Shown here piece after piece: positions 17,317 through 26,584 of a DNA stretch of 64,000 bases. The translations under genes and the position numbers were made by a program. How positions within the stretch are numbered: position 1 is the stretch's first letter; every line of letters begins with the position of its first letter. The notes beneath the pieces were generated by a model that saw only the letters and a list, made by a program, of their open reading frames with translations, ran no database searches and was not told the DNA's origin. The DNA lies in contig NZ_PGET01000001.1 in assembly GCF_002797975.1 (NCBI RefSeq), forward strand, positions 3,162,001 through 3,226,000. Direction: 5' to 3'. The stretch is from [Clostridium] celerecrescens 18A (GTDB lineage: Bacteria > Bacillota > Clostridia > Lachnospirales > Lachnospiraceae).

Positions 17317-18216
17317 TTACAGAAGCCCTGCGGTTTCCATTTCCTTTTTTATACGGGCTAATACAGGGCCTTCCGGGGTCGCAAGATTGGGCTTATAGGG
17401 AATACCTACGTTTCTGCCCCTTAAATTAGCCATGTCCTTTGCTGCTACCGGGAAACTTGCAGGGTCCATGGACAGACGGACCGGATTCAGCTTAAACTGT
17501 GCCTCCAGGGAACCGCTTAAATCACCTGCAATGTATTTATTATAAATATCCGTAATCAGCTCCGGCATAAAATTAGCCGCAGTACACACCCCTCCTACTG
17601 CGCCGTGGCACATGGAGGCATACAGGAGGGTATCCTTTCCTCCAAATACTTTAAACCCCTTGTGGCGGGTCCTTCGGATAAACTCAGCGGTCTGGGTAAT
17701 ATCCCCGCTGGTGTCCTTCATGCCCACAATATTGGGCACCTCCACAGCCAGACGCTCCACCAGATTTCCGGACAGAGTGTATCCCACCCGGCCCGGGTTG
17801 TTATAAAGAAGGACAGGGATCTCAGGAACAGCTCCTGCAATTGTTTTAAAATGCAGATAAAGCTCTGTCTCCGTAGGCTTTAAAAACATCGGCTGCAAAA
17901 CAGAAACCCCTGCTGCTCCGTTTTTCACCGCCATCTCTGCAAGGCGGCAGCATTTTTTCGTGCTGATGGCGCCAATGCCAAAGTAGACGGGAACTCTTCC
18001 GGCAGACTGATGGATCATGATGTTTAAGCCCCGCTCCATCTCGTCTTCCTCTATAACATAAAATTCTCCGTTGCTTCCATAGGCCAGGATTCCAAGAACG
18101 CCTCCGTTAATGACGTAATCCACCTGTTCTCTTAATTTTGCTTCATCGATCCTCTCATCCTCATCAATGGGAGTGAGAATCGGAACGATAACTCCTTTAA
18201 TAAAATCTGTATTCAT
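17317..18216 (-). CDS. DapA/NanA-family aldolase or dehydratase, probable 5-keto-4-deoxyglucarate enzyme
   Basis: 299 aa. A TIM-barrel class I lyase: Schiff-base Lys in GMKDTSGD (about residue 165), catalytic Tyr in LLYNNPGRVG and the substrate loop GSNGEF. Two roles fit. As an aldolase it would cut 5-keto-4-deoxyglucarate to pyruvate plus tartronate semialdehyde; as a KdgD-type dehydratase-decarboxylase it would make 2-oxoglutarate semialdehyde. The reductase just upstream in the same operon consumes tartronate semialdehyde, which favours the aldolase. No HpcH-type GarL gene is present in the window. It follows the reductase by 45 bp. Confidence 0.8.
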   Translation of the reverse strand: MNTDFIKGVIVPILTPIDEDERIDEAKLREQVDYVINGGVLGILAYGSNGEFYVIEEDEMERGLNIMIHQSAGRVPVYFGIGAISTKKCCRLAEMAVKNGAAGVSVLQPMFLKPTETELYLHFKTIAGAVPEIPVLLYNNPGRVGYTLSGNLVERLAVEVPNIVGMKDTSGDITQTAEFIRRTRHKGFKVFGGKDTLLYASMCHGAVGGVCTAANFMPELITDIYNKYIAGDLSGSLEAQFKLNPVRLSMDPASFPVAAKDMANLRGRNVGIPYKPNLATPEGPVLARIKKEMETAGLL

Positions 18217-18261
18217 TTTTTCCTCCAGGGCTGCATGTTTGCCAATACGGTCATTTCAGTT

Positions 18262-19152
18262 TTAGTTTCCCGGTTTTACAATTGTATTGGCAACCTTTTC
18301 ATAATATTTTACAATACTGGAGTGGTCTTCTTTCTCAAAGCCATCCGCTTTCAGCCCCTGCATGATCTCCATTAACTGTCCGGTTAATGGGGCTGGTGAA
18401 CTGACGGCATGGGCCGCATTTAGGGCATTGTTTAAATCCTTGATATGCAGCTCAATGCGAAAGCCTGGGTTAAAGTTTCTGTTAAGTATCATAGGGGCTT
18501 TTGCCTCCATAACGGTGGAGCCTGCCAGACCGCCGCGAATGGCCTGGTATACCAGTTCCGGATCAGTTCCGGCTTTTTTTGCAAAGGTAAGGGCCTCAGA
18601 TACTGCTGCAATATTCACGGCTACTACCATCTGGTTTGCCAGCTTTGCCACATTTCCTGAGCCAAGCTCTCCGACATATACCACAGAGCCTGCCATTACC
18701 ATCAGCATATCATAATATTTATCAAATAACTCTTTCCTGCCGCCCACCATAACAGATAAGGTTCCGTCAATGGCCTTTGGCTCTCCGCCGGATACCGGTG
18801 CATCAAGCATATCAATTCCCAGCTTTTCTAACTCCGCACCGATGGCTCTGCTCTCCGTAGGATCAATCGAACTCATGTCTATGACCACAGTGCCGGACTT
18901 TGCTCCTTCTGCAACTCCGTTCTCTCCCAGAACCGCAGCTCTTACATGGGGTGAGTTGGGCACCATGGTGATAACCACTTCACTTTGAGATGCCACCTCT
19001 TTTCCGTTTGCCGCTTCCGCTGCGCCGCAGGAAACTAAATCTGCCACAGCCTCCTTGTAATAATCAAAAACAACCAGCTCATGACCTGCCTTTACCAGGT
19101 TCTTTGCCATAGGCCTTCCCATGATTCCCAATCCGATAAATCCAATCTTCAT
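18262..19152 (-). CDS. garR: 2-hydroxy-3-oxopropionate (tartronate semialdehyde) reductase
   Basis: 296 aa. Beta-hydroxyacid dehydrogenase family: N-terminal NAD(P) loop GFIGLGIMGRPMAKNL, substrate motif DAPVSGGEPKA (about 118-128), catalytic Lys in GSGNVAKLANQ (about 170) and cofactor motif KDLNNAL. It reduces tartronate semialdehyde to D-glycerate, the last step of the glucarate/galactarate route. It is first in a two-gene operon with the DapA-family gene. The name rests on pathway context; related enzymes act on 3-hydroxyisobutyrate or succinate semialdehyde. Confidence 0.82.
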   Translation of the reverse strand: MKIGFIGLGIMGRPMAKNLVKAGHELVVFDYYKEAVADLVSCGAAEAANGKEVASQSEVVITMVPNSPHVRAAVLGENGVAEGAKSGTVVIDMSSIDPTESRAIGAELEKLGIDMLDAPVSGGEPKAIDGTLSVMVGGRKELFDKYYDMLMVMAGSVVYVGELGSGNVAKLANQMVVAVNIAAVSEALTFAKKAGTDPELVYQAIRGGLAGSTVMEAKAPMILNRNFNPGFRIELHIKDLNNALNAAHAVSSPAPLTGQLMEIMQGLKADGFEKEDHSSIVKYYEKVANTIVKPGN

Positions 19153-19192
19153 TTTGCTCTTCCTCTCTTTTCTATTTTGTCTGTAAGCAGCC

Positions 19193-19223
19193 GATGGGAT
19201 CTCCCATCACTGCCCTGATTATA
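19193..19223 (-). promoter_or_regulatory. Promoter region and dyad of the garR operon
   Basis: A TATAAT box on the minus strand (19218-19223) with no good -35 is followed after about 10 bp by the palindrome GATGGGATCTCCCATC (19193-19208). The weak -35 suggests an activator; the palindrome at the transcript start could be an operator or a leader hairpin. Further upstream (about 19240-19300) are imperfect complementary stretches with a GGCGG/CCGCC core and no T-tail. Confidence 0.4.
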
Positions 19224-19339
19224 GGAAATATGGAAGACCATTGCTATGGGCGGATTTACCGAATGCAGGAAGGTTTCCTGTACAAACCGCCTATGGTTTC
19301 ATTTTTATTTCTAATTCATTTCACATTTATTTCAAATGA

Positions 19340-21202
19340 CTATTTCAAATGATACTTCTTTCTCTTTCTCCACAGAGTTGTCTTGCTGATACCCAGGGCC
19401 TTTGCAGTTTCTTCCCGGCTACCTCCAAATCTTAAAAGAGTTTCTGCAATCTTTTTTGCTTCTTCGGGAACAGGCTTTTCCCCGGCATGGTCCTCCTGGT
19501 CCTTTCCCTCCTGCGGATTATGAGAGCGGGGATACAGCTCCTTTATTACAAGTTCTGTAAAACCTTCATCAATACTCCGTTTATTTGCAGTAAGGATCAG
19601 GCGTTCGCAAAAGCTCTCCACCTGAAGCAGATTACCCTCCCAGGAATAATTAAGCAGCAGCTTCCTGGCTCCATGGGTCAGTACATGGAATCTGGAATAA
19701 TGTTCACAGCAGCTTCTGAGGCTTTCCGTAAGCTTCCGTTCCAGATCCTCCTTCCGTTCCCTTAACGGTGGGATCCTCACTGTCAGGCCGATCAGAAGAT
19801 AATAGAGGTCTTCCCGCATTGCTCCGTCTTCCGCCAGTTCAGACAAAGGCACATCAGTGGTAACCATGACCCTAACATCGGCCCCCGGATCCCTGACCCC
19901 GTCTTTTCCAAGACGGCTTTTATAACGGATCAACTGGCAGAGCCGGTACTGATTAGATCTTGTAAGGCACTGCACCTCTTCTAACAAAAGAGAGCCTCCC
20001 TTTGCCTGAGCAACTGCTCCCTTATCTCCGAAGATCATGTCAAACTGTCCTTCATCCCCTATCCCATCGCAGGACAATGCCACAAACGGGCCATCCTTTT
20101 GAAGGCCAGCGTTGTGAATGCTTTGGGCCAGAAGACGCTTTTCCGTTCCAGCTTCCCCTTCAATCATAACTGCTTTTTCCGACAGGGCATATAGCTTTGC
20201 CAGGCGTAAACATTCCTGCATTGCCTGGGATTCCTGAAGGATATCATCAAATTCCCCCAGGGCAATAAAGCCCTTTGCAAGGCTCTTTCCTCTGGAATCC
20301 GGTTCCAGAGACCGGCGTTTTTTCATGCGGTGGCAGGTGAGTATTGCTCCCTCTGTCCTCTGGTCAATGACCACCGGAGCCACAACGGCAAAAACAGAAG
20401 AGCGGTTGATCTCCATAAACAGGGAATAGGGCTCTTTTCCAAAGTCTTTTCCAAGCTCCGGTAAGATCTCAGAGGCAGCTTTTCCAAGAACTTCTTCTTT
20501 CTTTATCTGCAGGATATCTTCCATCATGGGATTTAAGTCCATAATGGTCCCGGAAGCATCAAGCCTCACCACGCCGCTGAACGAGTGGTCCAAAAGAGTT
20601 TCAATCTGAGCTGCATTCCGCTTCTCGATTCCCATGGCATAATCCATGCTTTCGGCCATGGATAAGGCATTTCTTAAGGAGTCCTCGGTATTGGATAAAA
20701 ACAGGGAAGGGAGTCCGGCCTCCCCAGCTATGCTCACCGCCGTATCGCCCCCAATGATCAAATCCACCTTATCACTTATGGCCTGCCTTGCCATATCCTC
20801 AAGCAAATGACTTTTGTCCGCAAAATACGTCCTCATTTCAATCCCATATATAAGATCAAAATAAGACATATCACAAAACATATTCCGAAACCCCACAACA
20901 CCGATAACCGGAGTTTCGTTCTTTAAAATCTGCTTGGCTTTATTGACCAGAAGAGCCATTTCCTGAGCAGTGATGACGATTTCCACCACCGGAATATCTG
21001 TATACTGCTTCATCAGGGAAGCCTGGAGCCCTCTGGCTATGATAATGGAAGCCCCGGCACCAATGGACCGCCTGGCCTCGGAAACAGCATCTTCCGTTTT
21101 AATTACACGCATTTCACTGATCTCGTATTTCTTTTCCTGGAGAATGTTGTGCGCCTGATGTAGCATTTCTTCCCTGGATACAAGCAATGCAATCTTTCCC
21201 AT
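19340..21202 (-). CDS. Second PrpR-type regulator with degenerate AAA+ domain
   Basis: 620 aa from the ATG at 21202, preceded by AAGAGGAAT; the longer frame to 21289 runs across the promoter. Same architecture as the protein at 15159: PrpR sensor domain, PAS domain, AAA+ remnant and Fis-type HTH (SREETAKALGISKTTLWRKR). Walker A is GEAGTEKR, the GAFTGA loop is missing (MIFGDKGAVAQAKGGSLLLEEV), and the second arginine finger is Leu (REDLYYLLIGL). The two regulators look like diverged paralogues flanking the garR operon, perhaps sensing different aldarate intermediates. Confidence 0.8.
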   Translation of the reverse strand: MGKIALLVSREEMLHQAHNILQEKKYEISEMRVIKTEDAVSEARRSIGAGASIIIARGLQASLMKQYTDIPVVEIVITAQEMALLVNKAKQILKNETPVIGVVGFRNMFCDMSYFDLIYGIEMRTYFADKSHLLEDMARQAISDKVDLIIGGDTAVSIAGEAGLPSLFLSNTEDSLRNALSMAESMDYAMGIEKRNAAQIETLLDHSFSGVVRLDASGTIMDLNPMMEDILQIKKEEVLGKAASEILPELGKDFGKEPYSLFMEINRSSVFAVVAPVVIDQRTEGAILTCHRMKKRRSLEPDSRGKSLAKGFIALGEFDDILQESQAMQECLRLAKLYALSEKAVMIEGEAGTEKRLLAQSIHNAGLQKDGPFVALSCDGIGDEGQFDMIFGDKGAVAQAKGGSLLLEEVQCLTRSNQYRLCQLIRYKSRLGKDGVRDPGADVRVMVTTDVPLSELAEDGAMREDLYYLLIGLTVRIPPLRERKEDLERKLTESLRSCCEHYSRFHVLTHGARKLLLNYSWEGNLLQVESFCERLILTANKRSIDEGFTELVIKELYPRSHNPQEGKDQEDHAGEKPVPEEAKKIAETLLRFGGSREETAKALGISKTTLWRKRKKYHLK

Positions 21203-21260
21203 GTGGATTCCTCTTTTTCTTATTGCCTTTGAGGCTGTAAAATGATTGTTTCTTAGAAAA

Positions 21261-21289
21261 AGCTTAGCATAAATCAACACAGCTGGCAA
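21261..21289 (-). promoter_or_regulatory. Promoter of the second PrpR-like regulator
   Basis: On the minus strand TTGCCA (21284-21289), 17 bp, TAAGCT (21261-21266) with TG before it, an extended -10 sigma-A type. Confidence 0.5.
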
Positions 21290-21316
21290 TTAAGAAATTT
21301 GTTAAAACACCTTCTC

Positions 21317-23353
21317 TCAGTTCTGGTGCAGATCTCTTCTAATAATCACCGTACCATAGGATTCTATTTCGCCCGTTCCTGAAATCTCCCCAAGCAGAAC
21401 CGTTCCCTCTGAAAGGCAGTCCAAAAGCTTTTGCTCCAGCGCAACCGGTTTTTGGCTGAAATTCTGCAAAATCAGATACTCATACTGTTTCGATTCCCTT
21501 GACGTCACTTCAACCTCTTCCGGTATCAGCCCCTCCACAAGAGGCTGGATTCCGGCTTCACAAGTCACCTTCCAAAATAAATCATCATAAAAATCCTGCC
21601 CGGCATCCGCGCATACATAAAAGGCAGTTCCATTCCCATAGTGATTTTTTGTAAGGGACGGGTATCCCTTATAAAAATCATTTTCATATACCATAAGGGC
21701 TTCTGCTCCGTTAAGCCGCACCAGTTCACAGAGATTACGGCACTCATACCGGTCTCCTTTTTCTCCGGATGCAGGAATCATATAATTGTTCTCCCAATCA
21801 TAAAGACCATCGATTTCCGTGCTGCGAAGCCCTACCACTTCCCGGAGCCCATGGGGAACGCCTCCAAGAAAGCACCGGTCTGATTCATCCACAATTCCGG
21901 ACCAATAGGTAGTTACCAGCTGTCCGCCATTGCGGACAAATCCTTCTATTTTCTCCTCAATCCCGCTGCGGTATAAGTAAAGCATGGGAGCGGCCACGAG
22001 CTGGTAATCCTCCAGGCCGTCATCCATGGTAATCACATCCACATTAAATCCCAGCTTTTTTATAGCGCTGTAGACCTTTACACAGGTCTCATGATAATAA
22101 AGTCCTTTATTTCTGGGGCCTTGTGCATCTTCCATTGCCCAGCGGTTTTCCATATCATAGATCAGGGCTGCTTTAGGCCGTACTTCTGTCCCGGACAATT
22201 CCCCCAAAAGGGCAAGCTCCTTTCCTATGGAGCTGATCTCCTCAAATACTCTGGTGTCTGTCTTTCCATAATGGTCAATGACAGCTCCGTGGAATTTTTC
22301 AGAGCTTCCCGGGCTTTGGCGGATCTGGAAATACAAGACACTGTCCGACCCGTGGGCAACTGCCTGCCAGGAAGCCAGCCTTAAAAGGCCTGGTTTTTTT
22401 AGCTTACTGACTCCCTGCCAGTTTGTGCTGCTTGGGCAGGATTCCATGAGCAGAAACGGTTTCTTCTTTAAGCTTCTCATGAAATCATGCTGCATGCCAT
22501 TGTCCCTGGCCGTAAGAATCTCCTTTTCTTTGTGCCACAAAGGATAAGTGTCCCAGGAAACCACGTCCACTGCTTGAGAAAGTTTCCGGTAATTAAGTCC
22601 CTGATAGTCATACATAAAATTAGTGGTAACAGGCTGCCCGGCTCCCGCTTCCCGCAAAGATGCGGTCTCCCACCGGATAAAATCCATGGTCTGATCCGTC
22701 ACAAACCGCTTCCAGTCCAGATTTAATCCATGTACCATGCTCTCTCCCATGGCGGAGGGACTTTCCACCTGGTCAAAGGACTGATAGCCGTGGCTCCAGA
22801 ATGCCGTGCACCAGCTCCTGTTTAAGCGGTCGATGGAACCATACCTTTGTTCCAGCCATTTCCGGAACGCTTCCTGGCACAATGGACAGTGACACTCACC
22901 CCCGTATTCATTGGAAAGATGCCAAAGAAGAACTCCTGGATGAGAGCCAAACTCCTTTCCCAGCCTTTCATTGATCTGTTTTACCTTTTCCCTGTATACA
23001 GGAGAGGTGTAACAATGATTGTGACGTCCCCCAAAACGCTGGCGCCTCCCAGCATCATCTACCCGGAGGACCTCTGGATATTTGTCTGAAAGCCATTTGG
23101 GACGGGCACCGGATGGGGTACCCATGATGGTGTATATTCCGTTTTCATAGAGCTGGTCCAGCCGTTCCTTTAGCCAGGAAAACTCAAACTTTCCTTCCTC
23201 CGGCTCCAGAAAGGACCAGGCAAACATCCCCATGGTAACCGTATTAATCCCGGCCTTTTTCATATATTCCAAATCCTTTTCAAGGATCTCAGGCTCTTGA
23301 AGCCATTGCTCCGGGCTGTAATCCCCTCCGTGCCATATGCTAAATTTTTTCAT
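21317..23353 (-). CDS. GH42 beta-galactosidase
   Basis: 678 aa, the usual GH42 length. The TIM barrel starts at WHGGDYSPEQW. Acid/base Glu is in HLSNEYGG (about residue 148) and the nucleophile Glu in LLMESCPSSTNW (about 305). The zinc-site cysteines of the family are present (HNHCYTS and GECHCPLC). There is no signal peptide, so it cleaves imported beta-galactosides in the cytoplasm. It is the last gene after a CUT1 sugar ABC transporter, and the ribosome site AAGGAG is good. Substrate may be lacto- or galacto-oligosaccharides. Confidence 0.93.
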   Translation of the reverse strand: MKKFSIWHGGDYSPEQWLQEPEILEKDLEYMKKAGINTVTMGMFAWSFLEPEEGKFEFSWLKERLDQLYENGIYTIMGTPSGARPKWLSDKYPEVLRVDDAGRRQRFGGRHNHCYTSPVYREKVKQINERLGKEFGSHPGVLLWHLSNEYGGECHCPLCQEAFRKWLEQRYGSIDRLNRSWCTAFWSHGYQSFDQVESPSAMGESMVHGLNLDWKRFVTDQTMDFIRWETASLREAGAGQPVTTNFMYDYQGLNYRKLSQAVDVVSWDTYPLWHKEKEILTARDNGMQHDFMRSLKKKPFLLMESCPSSTNWQGVSKLKKPGLLRLASWQAVAHGSDSVLYFQIRQSPGSSEKFHGAVIDHYGKTDTRVFEEISSIGKELALLGELSGTEVRPKAALIYDMENRWAMEDAQGPRNKGLYYHETCVKVYSAIKKLGFNVDVITMDDGLEDYQLVAAPMLYLYRSGIEEKIEGFVRNGGQLVTTYWSGIVDESDRCFLGGVPHGLREVVGLRSTEIDGLYDWENNYMIPASGEKGDRYECRNLCELVRLNGAEALMVYENDFYKGYPSLTKNHYGNGTAFYVCADAGQDFYDDLFWKVTCEAGIQPLVEGLIPEEVEVTSRESKQYEYLILQNFSQKPVALEQKLLDCLSEGTVLLGEISGTGEIESYGTVIIRRDLHQN

Positions 23354-23430
23354 ATTTTATTACTCCTTCATAAGAATGCCGCAGCCGATTCCATATCCGG
23401 AAGCCGGCCGCGGCATCTGATTTGATTTCT

Positions 23431-24246
23431 TTATTTTACTGCTCCTGTGATACCTTCTGCAAAGCTTCTTTGCAGCAGGAAGAAGACGACTACCGTGGGT
23501 ATGGTGCAGACCAATACGGCCAGCATGAGGATTCCATAATCGGTCACATATCCTTCCGTTAAGTTGGCCACGAGCATTGGCATGGTAATGCTGCTTGCAT
23601 CGGACATGATCACCTTAGGCCAAAGGTAACTGTTCCAGGCGCTCATAAAGGTAATAGTCATAGCTGCCGCATAGGTGGAGCGCATGGTAGGAAGAAACAT
23701 CCGGCAGAAAATCTGGAACTCACTTAACCCGTCAAGTCTTGCCGCCTCCATGATATCCGATGGAAAGGATCTTGCGCTCTGGCGGAACATCATAATCAGA
23801 AACGGGGTGGATATGGTAGGAAGAATAAATCCCAGGGTACTGTTTAACAGCCTTGCACTTGAAAACATCCGGTAAAGGGGAATCATAGTGGCTGCAAAGG
23901 GAACCATCATGGCCAGCAGGATCACGCTCATGACCCGGTCCTTTGCCTTGTCATGAAAGACTTCAAATCCATATCCAGCGATGGAACAGACCAGCAGGGA
24001 GATAAACGTCATAATAATGGAATACTTAAAGGAATTCCCAAGGGCTGTGGCAACATTCTGGGAAGCAAACAGCTTCTTCACATTGTCAAAAAGTGCCGTT
24101 CCGAATATCAGGGTCCCTCTGGACACATCCACGCTTTTATTGGTAGCCGCAACCATCATCCAGTACAGAGGAAACACTGAGATGACAGAAACAATGGTCA
24201 AGAATGCATATGCAAAAAACTTTTTTCCCTTAGTCACGCTTATCAC
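23431..24246 (-). CDS. CUT1 sugar ABC permease (MalG/AraQ type)
   Basis: 271 aa, about six membrane helices, with the EAA coupling loop EAARLDGLSEFQIFCRMFLP near residue 185. The C-terminus RSFAEGITGAVK is typical of MalG-type partners. It overlaps the other permease gene by 17 bp. No ATPase gene lies in this operon, so it probably uses a shared MsmX-type ATPase. Confidence 0.92.
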   Translation of the reverse strand: MISVTKGKKFFAYAFLTIVSVISVFPLYWMMVAATNKSVDVSRGTLIFGTALFDNVKKLFASQNVATALGNSFKYSIIMTFISLLVCSIAGYGFEVFHDKAKDRVMSVILLAMMVPFAATMIPLYRMFSSARLLNSTLGFILPTISTPFLIMMFRQSARSFPSDIMEAARLDGLSEFQIFCRMFLPTMRSTYAAAMTITFMSAWNSYLWPKVIMSDASSITMPMLVANLTEGYVTDYGILMLAVLVCTIPTVVVFFLLQRSFAEGITGAVK

Positions 24247-25123
24247 CTACCTTCAGCTGTATAAATGCAAGAACTGCCACCAGAATCAGGATCAGGTAAG
24301 ACATGGAAGCTGCGTACCCGAAGTTTGGCACATACTTGAATGATACATTATAAATATAGTGGGACATGGTAATAGTGGAATTGGCCGGTCCGCCGTTGGT
24401 TAAGTTCACGGACTCATCAAACAGCTGCAGGGTACCGTTGGTGGACATGATAGCCGTCAGCAGAATGGTGGGCTTTAAAAGAGGAATCGTAATCCGGAAG
24501 AAGGACTGAAACGGAGAGGCTCCGTCAATTTTTGCCGCTTCATACACGGAATACTCAATGTTTTGTAAGCCGGACAGATAGAACACCATGTTATAGCCTG
24601 TCCACCTCCAGATCAGGGCCAGGATAATTACGATCCTGGCAGAATTCGGATGACCCAGGAAGTTGTATCCTGTGGTCAATATCCCAAGCTTTATCAAAAC
24701 GATATTGACCAGCCCATCCACTGCGAACAAGGAGCGGAAAATTACTGCATAGGATACCAGGGAGGTTGCACAGGGCAGAAAAATCGCAGTACGGAAAAGC
24801 CCTTTAAACCGCAGGTCTTTATTGTTCAGCAGAGAAGCAAGGACCAGAGCAGAAATAAGCATGATCGGAACCTGTATGATCAAGTAAATAAAATTGTTTT
24901 TTAGTGCCTGCATAAAAACAGGATCCTTGAACATTCTTACATAATTGGTCCCGCCTGTCCACTTCATTGCCGCGCCGATTCCTGTCTGAAAGGAAAGGAA
25001 CAGTGCCTGGATCATGGGCAGAAAGCTCATAACTGCAATCAGGATGACCGCAGGTGTTAAAAATGTCCAGCCCGCAAGGCTCTGCTTCTGGCCTAAGGAC
25101 AGCTTTTTCTTTGAATTTCCCAC
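24230..25123 (-). CDS. CUT1 sugar ABC permease (MalF type)
   Basis: 297 aa from the GTG at 25123. It is chosen because GGAGGAGG lies 7 bp before it; an earlier GTG at 25141 overlaps that ribosome site. Six membrane helices, with the coupling loop YEAAKIDGASPFQSFFRITI at about residue 200. It pairs with the MalG-type permease downstream. Confidence 0.9.
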   Translation of the reverse strand: MGNSKKKLSLGQKQSLAGWTFLTPAVILIAVMSFLPMIQALFLSFQTGIGAAMKWTGGTNYVRMFKDPVFMQALKNNFIYLIIQVPIMLISALVLASLLNNKDLRFKGLFRTAIFLPCATSLVSYAVIFRSLFAVDGLVNIVLIKLGILTTGYNFLGHPNSARIVIILALIWRWTGYNMVFYLSGLQNIEYSVYEAAKIDGASPFQSFFRITIPLLKPTILLTAIMSTNGTLQLFDESVNLTNGGPANSTITMSHYIYNVSFKYVPNFGYAASMSYLILILVAVLAFIQLKVGDKRD

Positions 25124-25147
25124 TGAAATGCCTCCTCCCACTTATTT

Positions 25148-26464
25148 TTATTTACCCATTGCAAACTTAACTGTATCTTCTGCTGTTTTAATCTCTGAAT
25201 CAATATCAGCGCCTGAGACTACATGCGTAATGGCGGTTGCAACCGCATCACGGGCCTCATAATAATAAACACCTGTATTATTGGAAGGAACCTTTGATGC
25301 AAACTCTGTGATCTGTGCATATACCGGCTTTCCTCCAAAGAATGCCTGTGGTTCTCCATAAACCTTGCTGTCCGCTGCCGGAAGATAAGTTGCCAGTGCA
25401 CCGGATTTTGGAAGAATGGTTTCATAGAAAGGAACACTTCCTGCAAAGGTCTTTGACAGGAAATCTGCCGCCAGTTCCGGATTCTTGCTTCCGGCAGTTA
25501 CTGCCCAGCTGGATCCTCCGTTGTTGGAATAATTGGTTGCATCGCTTACTCCCTCAAGCTTCGGAATATTGGTAATCGCCCAATTTCCGGACTGGTCCTC
25601 TGCGGTCTGAATGCTTGCCATGATCCAGCAGCCGTTGATCGTTCCTGCCACAGTGCTGTTTGTCATAGTTCCAACATACTGATCCCAGTCATTGACTTCC
25701 ACAAGCACGCCGCTCTTAACAAGGGAAACATAGGTTTCGATAACCTTTTTCAGCTTGTCATTTCCAACCATGCTTGGGTTCCCGTCTTTATCAAAGAGGC
25801 TTCCACCTGCGGACTGGAGCATGATCATGATCAGATCGGACTCTCCTGCTGTACACGATAACAGTGGTTTTCCTGTCTTTGCTAAAATATCTTCACCCAT
25901 GGACTGATACTTGCTCCATGTAATATCTGTAAAATCTGCATCCGTATATCCGGCTTCTTTTAATACATCGGTACGATAGGCTGCAATTGCAGCTCCGTTA
26001 TCAAAGGGAACTCCATAGTTCTTCCCATCTACAACAGAGTAAGCAGTTTTAGCAGTTGGGAACTTTGAAAAATCAACTCCGTTTCCGGTTAAATCCTTAA
26101 AAGCGTCAGGATAACTGATTACATTCTTCTGAAATGCATTATCCTGCATTAACAGAATATCAGGAAGAGTATCCAGGTTTTTAGAAGTAGCCGCCGTCGT
26201 CAGCTTGGTCTGCACGTCAGCCCAGGGCGTTTCCACTACATTCAGCTTGAAATCCGGATGATCCTTCTGGTACACCTTAGCCGCTTCTTCCATGGCATAA
26301 ATGTTAAATGCAGGATCCCAGCACCAGACAGTCAGTTCGTTTGCCTTAGCCCCATCTCCTGTCTTCCCTCCTGCATTCTGTCCTGCACCGCCAGAACTCC
26401 CGCAGGCTGTCAGGGAAGCCATCATGGCTCCGGCCAGTATTATGGATGCAATTCTTCTCTTCAT
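25148..26464 (-). CDS. Sugar ABC solute-binding lipoprotein (CUT1)
   Basis: 438 aa. Signal peptide with lipobox LTACG, so attached to the outer face of the membrane. Family 1 binding protein pattern, with a Trp-rich N-terminal sugar pocket (LTVWCWDP) and GGSSWAVTAGSKNPELAADFL. First gene of the operon with two permeases and a GH42 beta-galactosidase, so it probably binds beta-galactosides. Ribosome site GAGGAGG. Confidence 0.92.
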   Translation of the reverse strand: MKRRIASIILAGAMMASLTACGSSGGAGQNAGGKTGDGAKANELTVWCWDPAFNIYAMEEAAKVYQKDHPDFKLNVVETPWADVQTKLTTAATSKNLDTLPDILLMQDNAFQKNVISYPDAFKDLTGNGVDFSKFPTAKTAYSVVDGKNYGVPFDNGAAIAAYRTDVLKEAGYTDADFTDITWSKYQSMGEDILAKTGKPLLSCTAGESDLIMIMLQSAGGSLFDKDGNPSMVGNDKLKKVIETYVSLVKSGVLVEVNDWDQYVGTMTNSTVAGTINGCWIMASIQTAEDQSGNWAITNIPKLEGVSDATNYSNNGGSSWAVTAGSKNPELAADFLSKTFAGSVPFYETILPKSGALATYLPAADSKVYGEPQAFFGGKPVYAQITEFASKVPSNNTGVYYYEARDAVATAITHVVSGADIDSEIKTAEDTVKFAMGK

Positions 26465-26512
26465 AGCAAAACTCCTCCTCTTTCATAAATAGTTGGCTTG
26501 TATGATAAATTC

Positions 26513-26560
26513 ATTATACCAATGTTTTTTGATTTAAAGTCTCTAGATTCAATTAAAAAA
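26513..26560 (-). promoter_or_regulatory. Promoter of the beta-galactoside operon with possible AraC half-sites
   Basis: An extended -10 TGGTATAAT (-10 at 26513-26518, minus strand) has no recognisable -35. Two similar 10-mers, TTTAATTGAA and TTTAAATCAA, occur about 19 bp apart just upstream. This is the arrangement expected for activation by the AraC protein encoded next door. Confidence 0.4.
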
Positions 26561-26584
26561 CGCGCATAAACGATCATTATTCCC

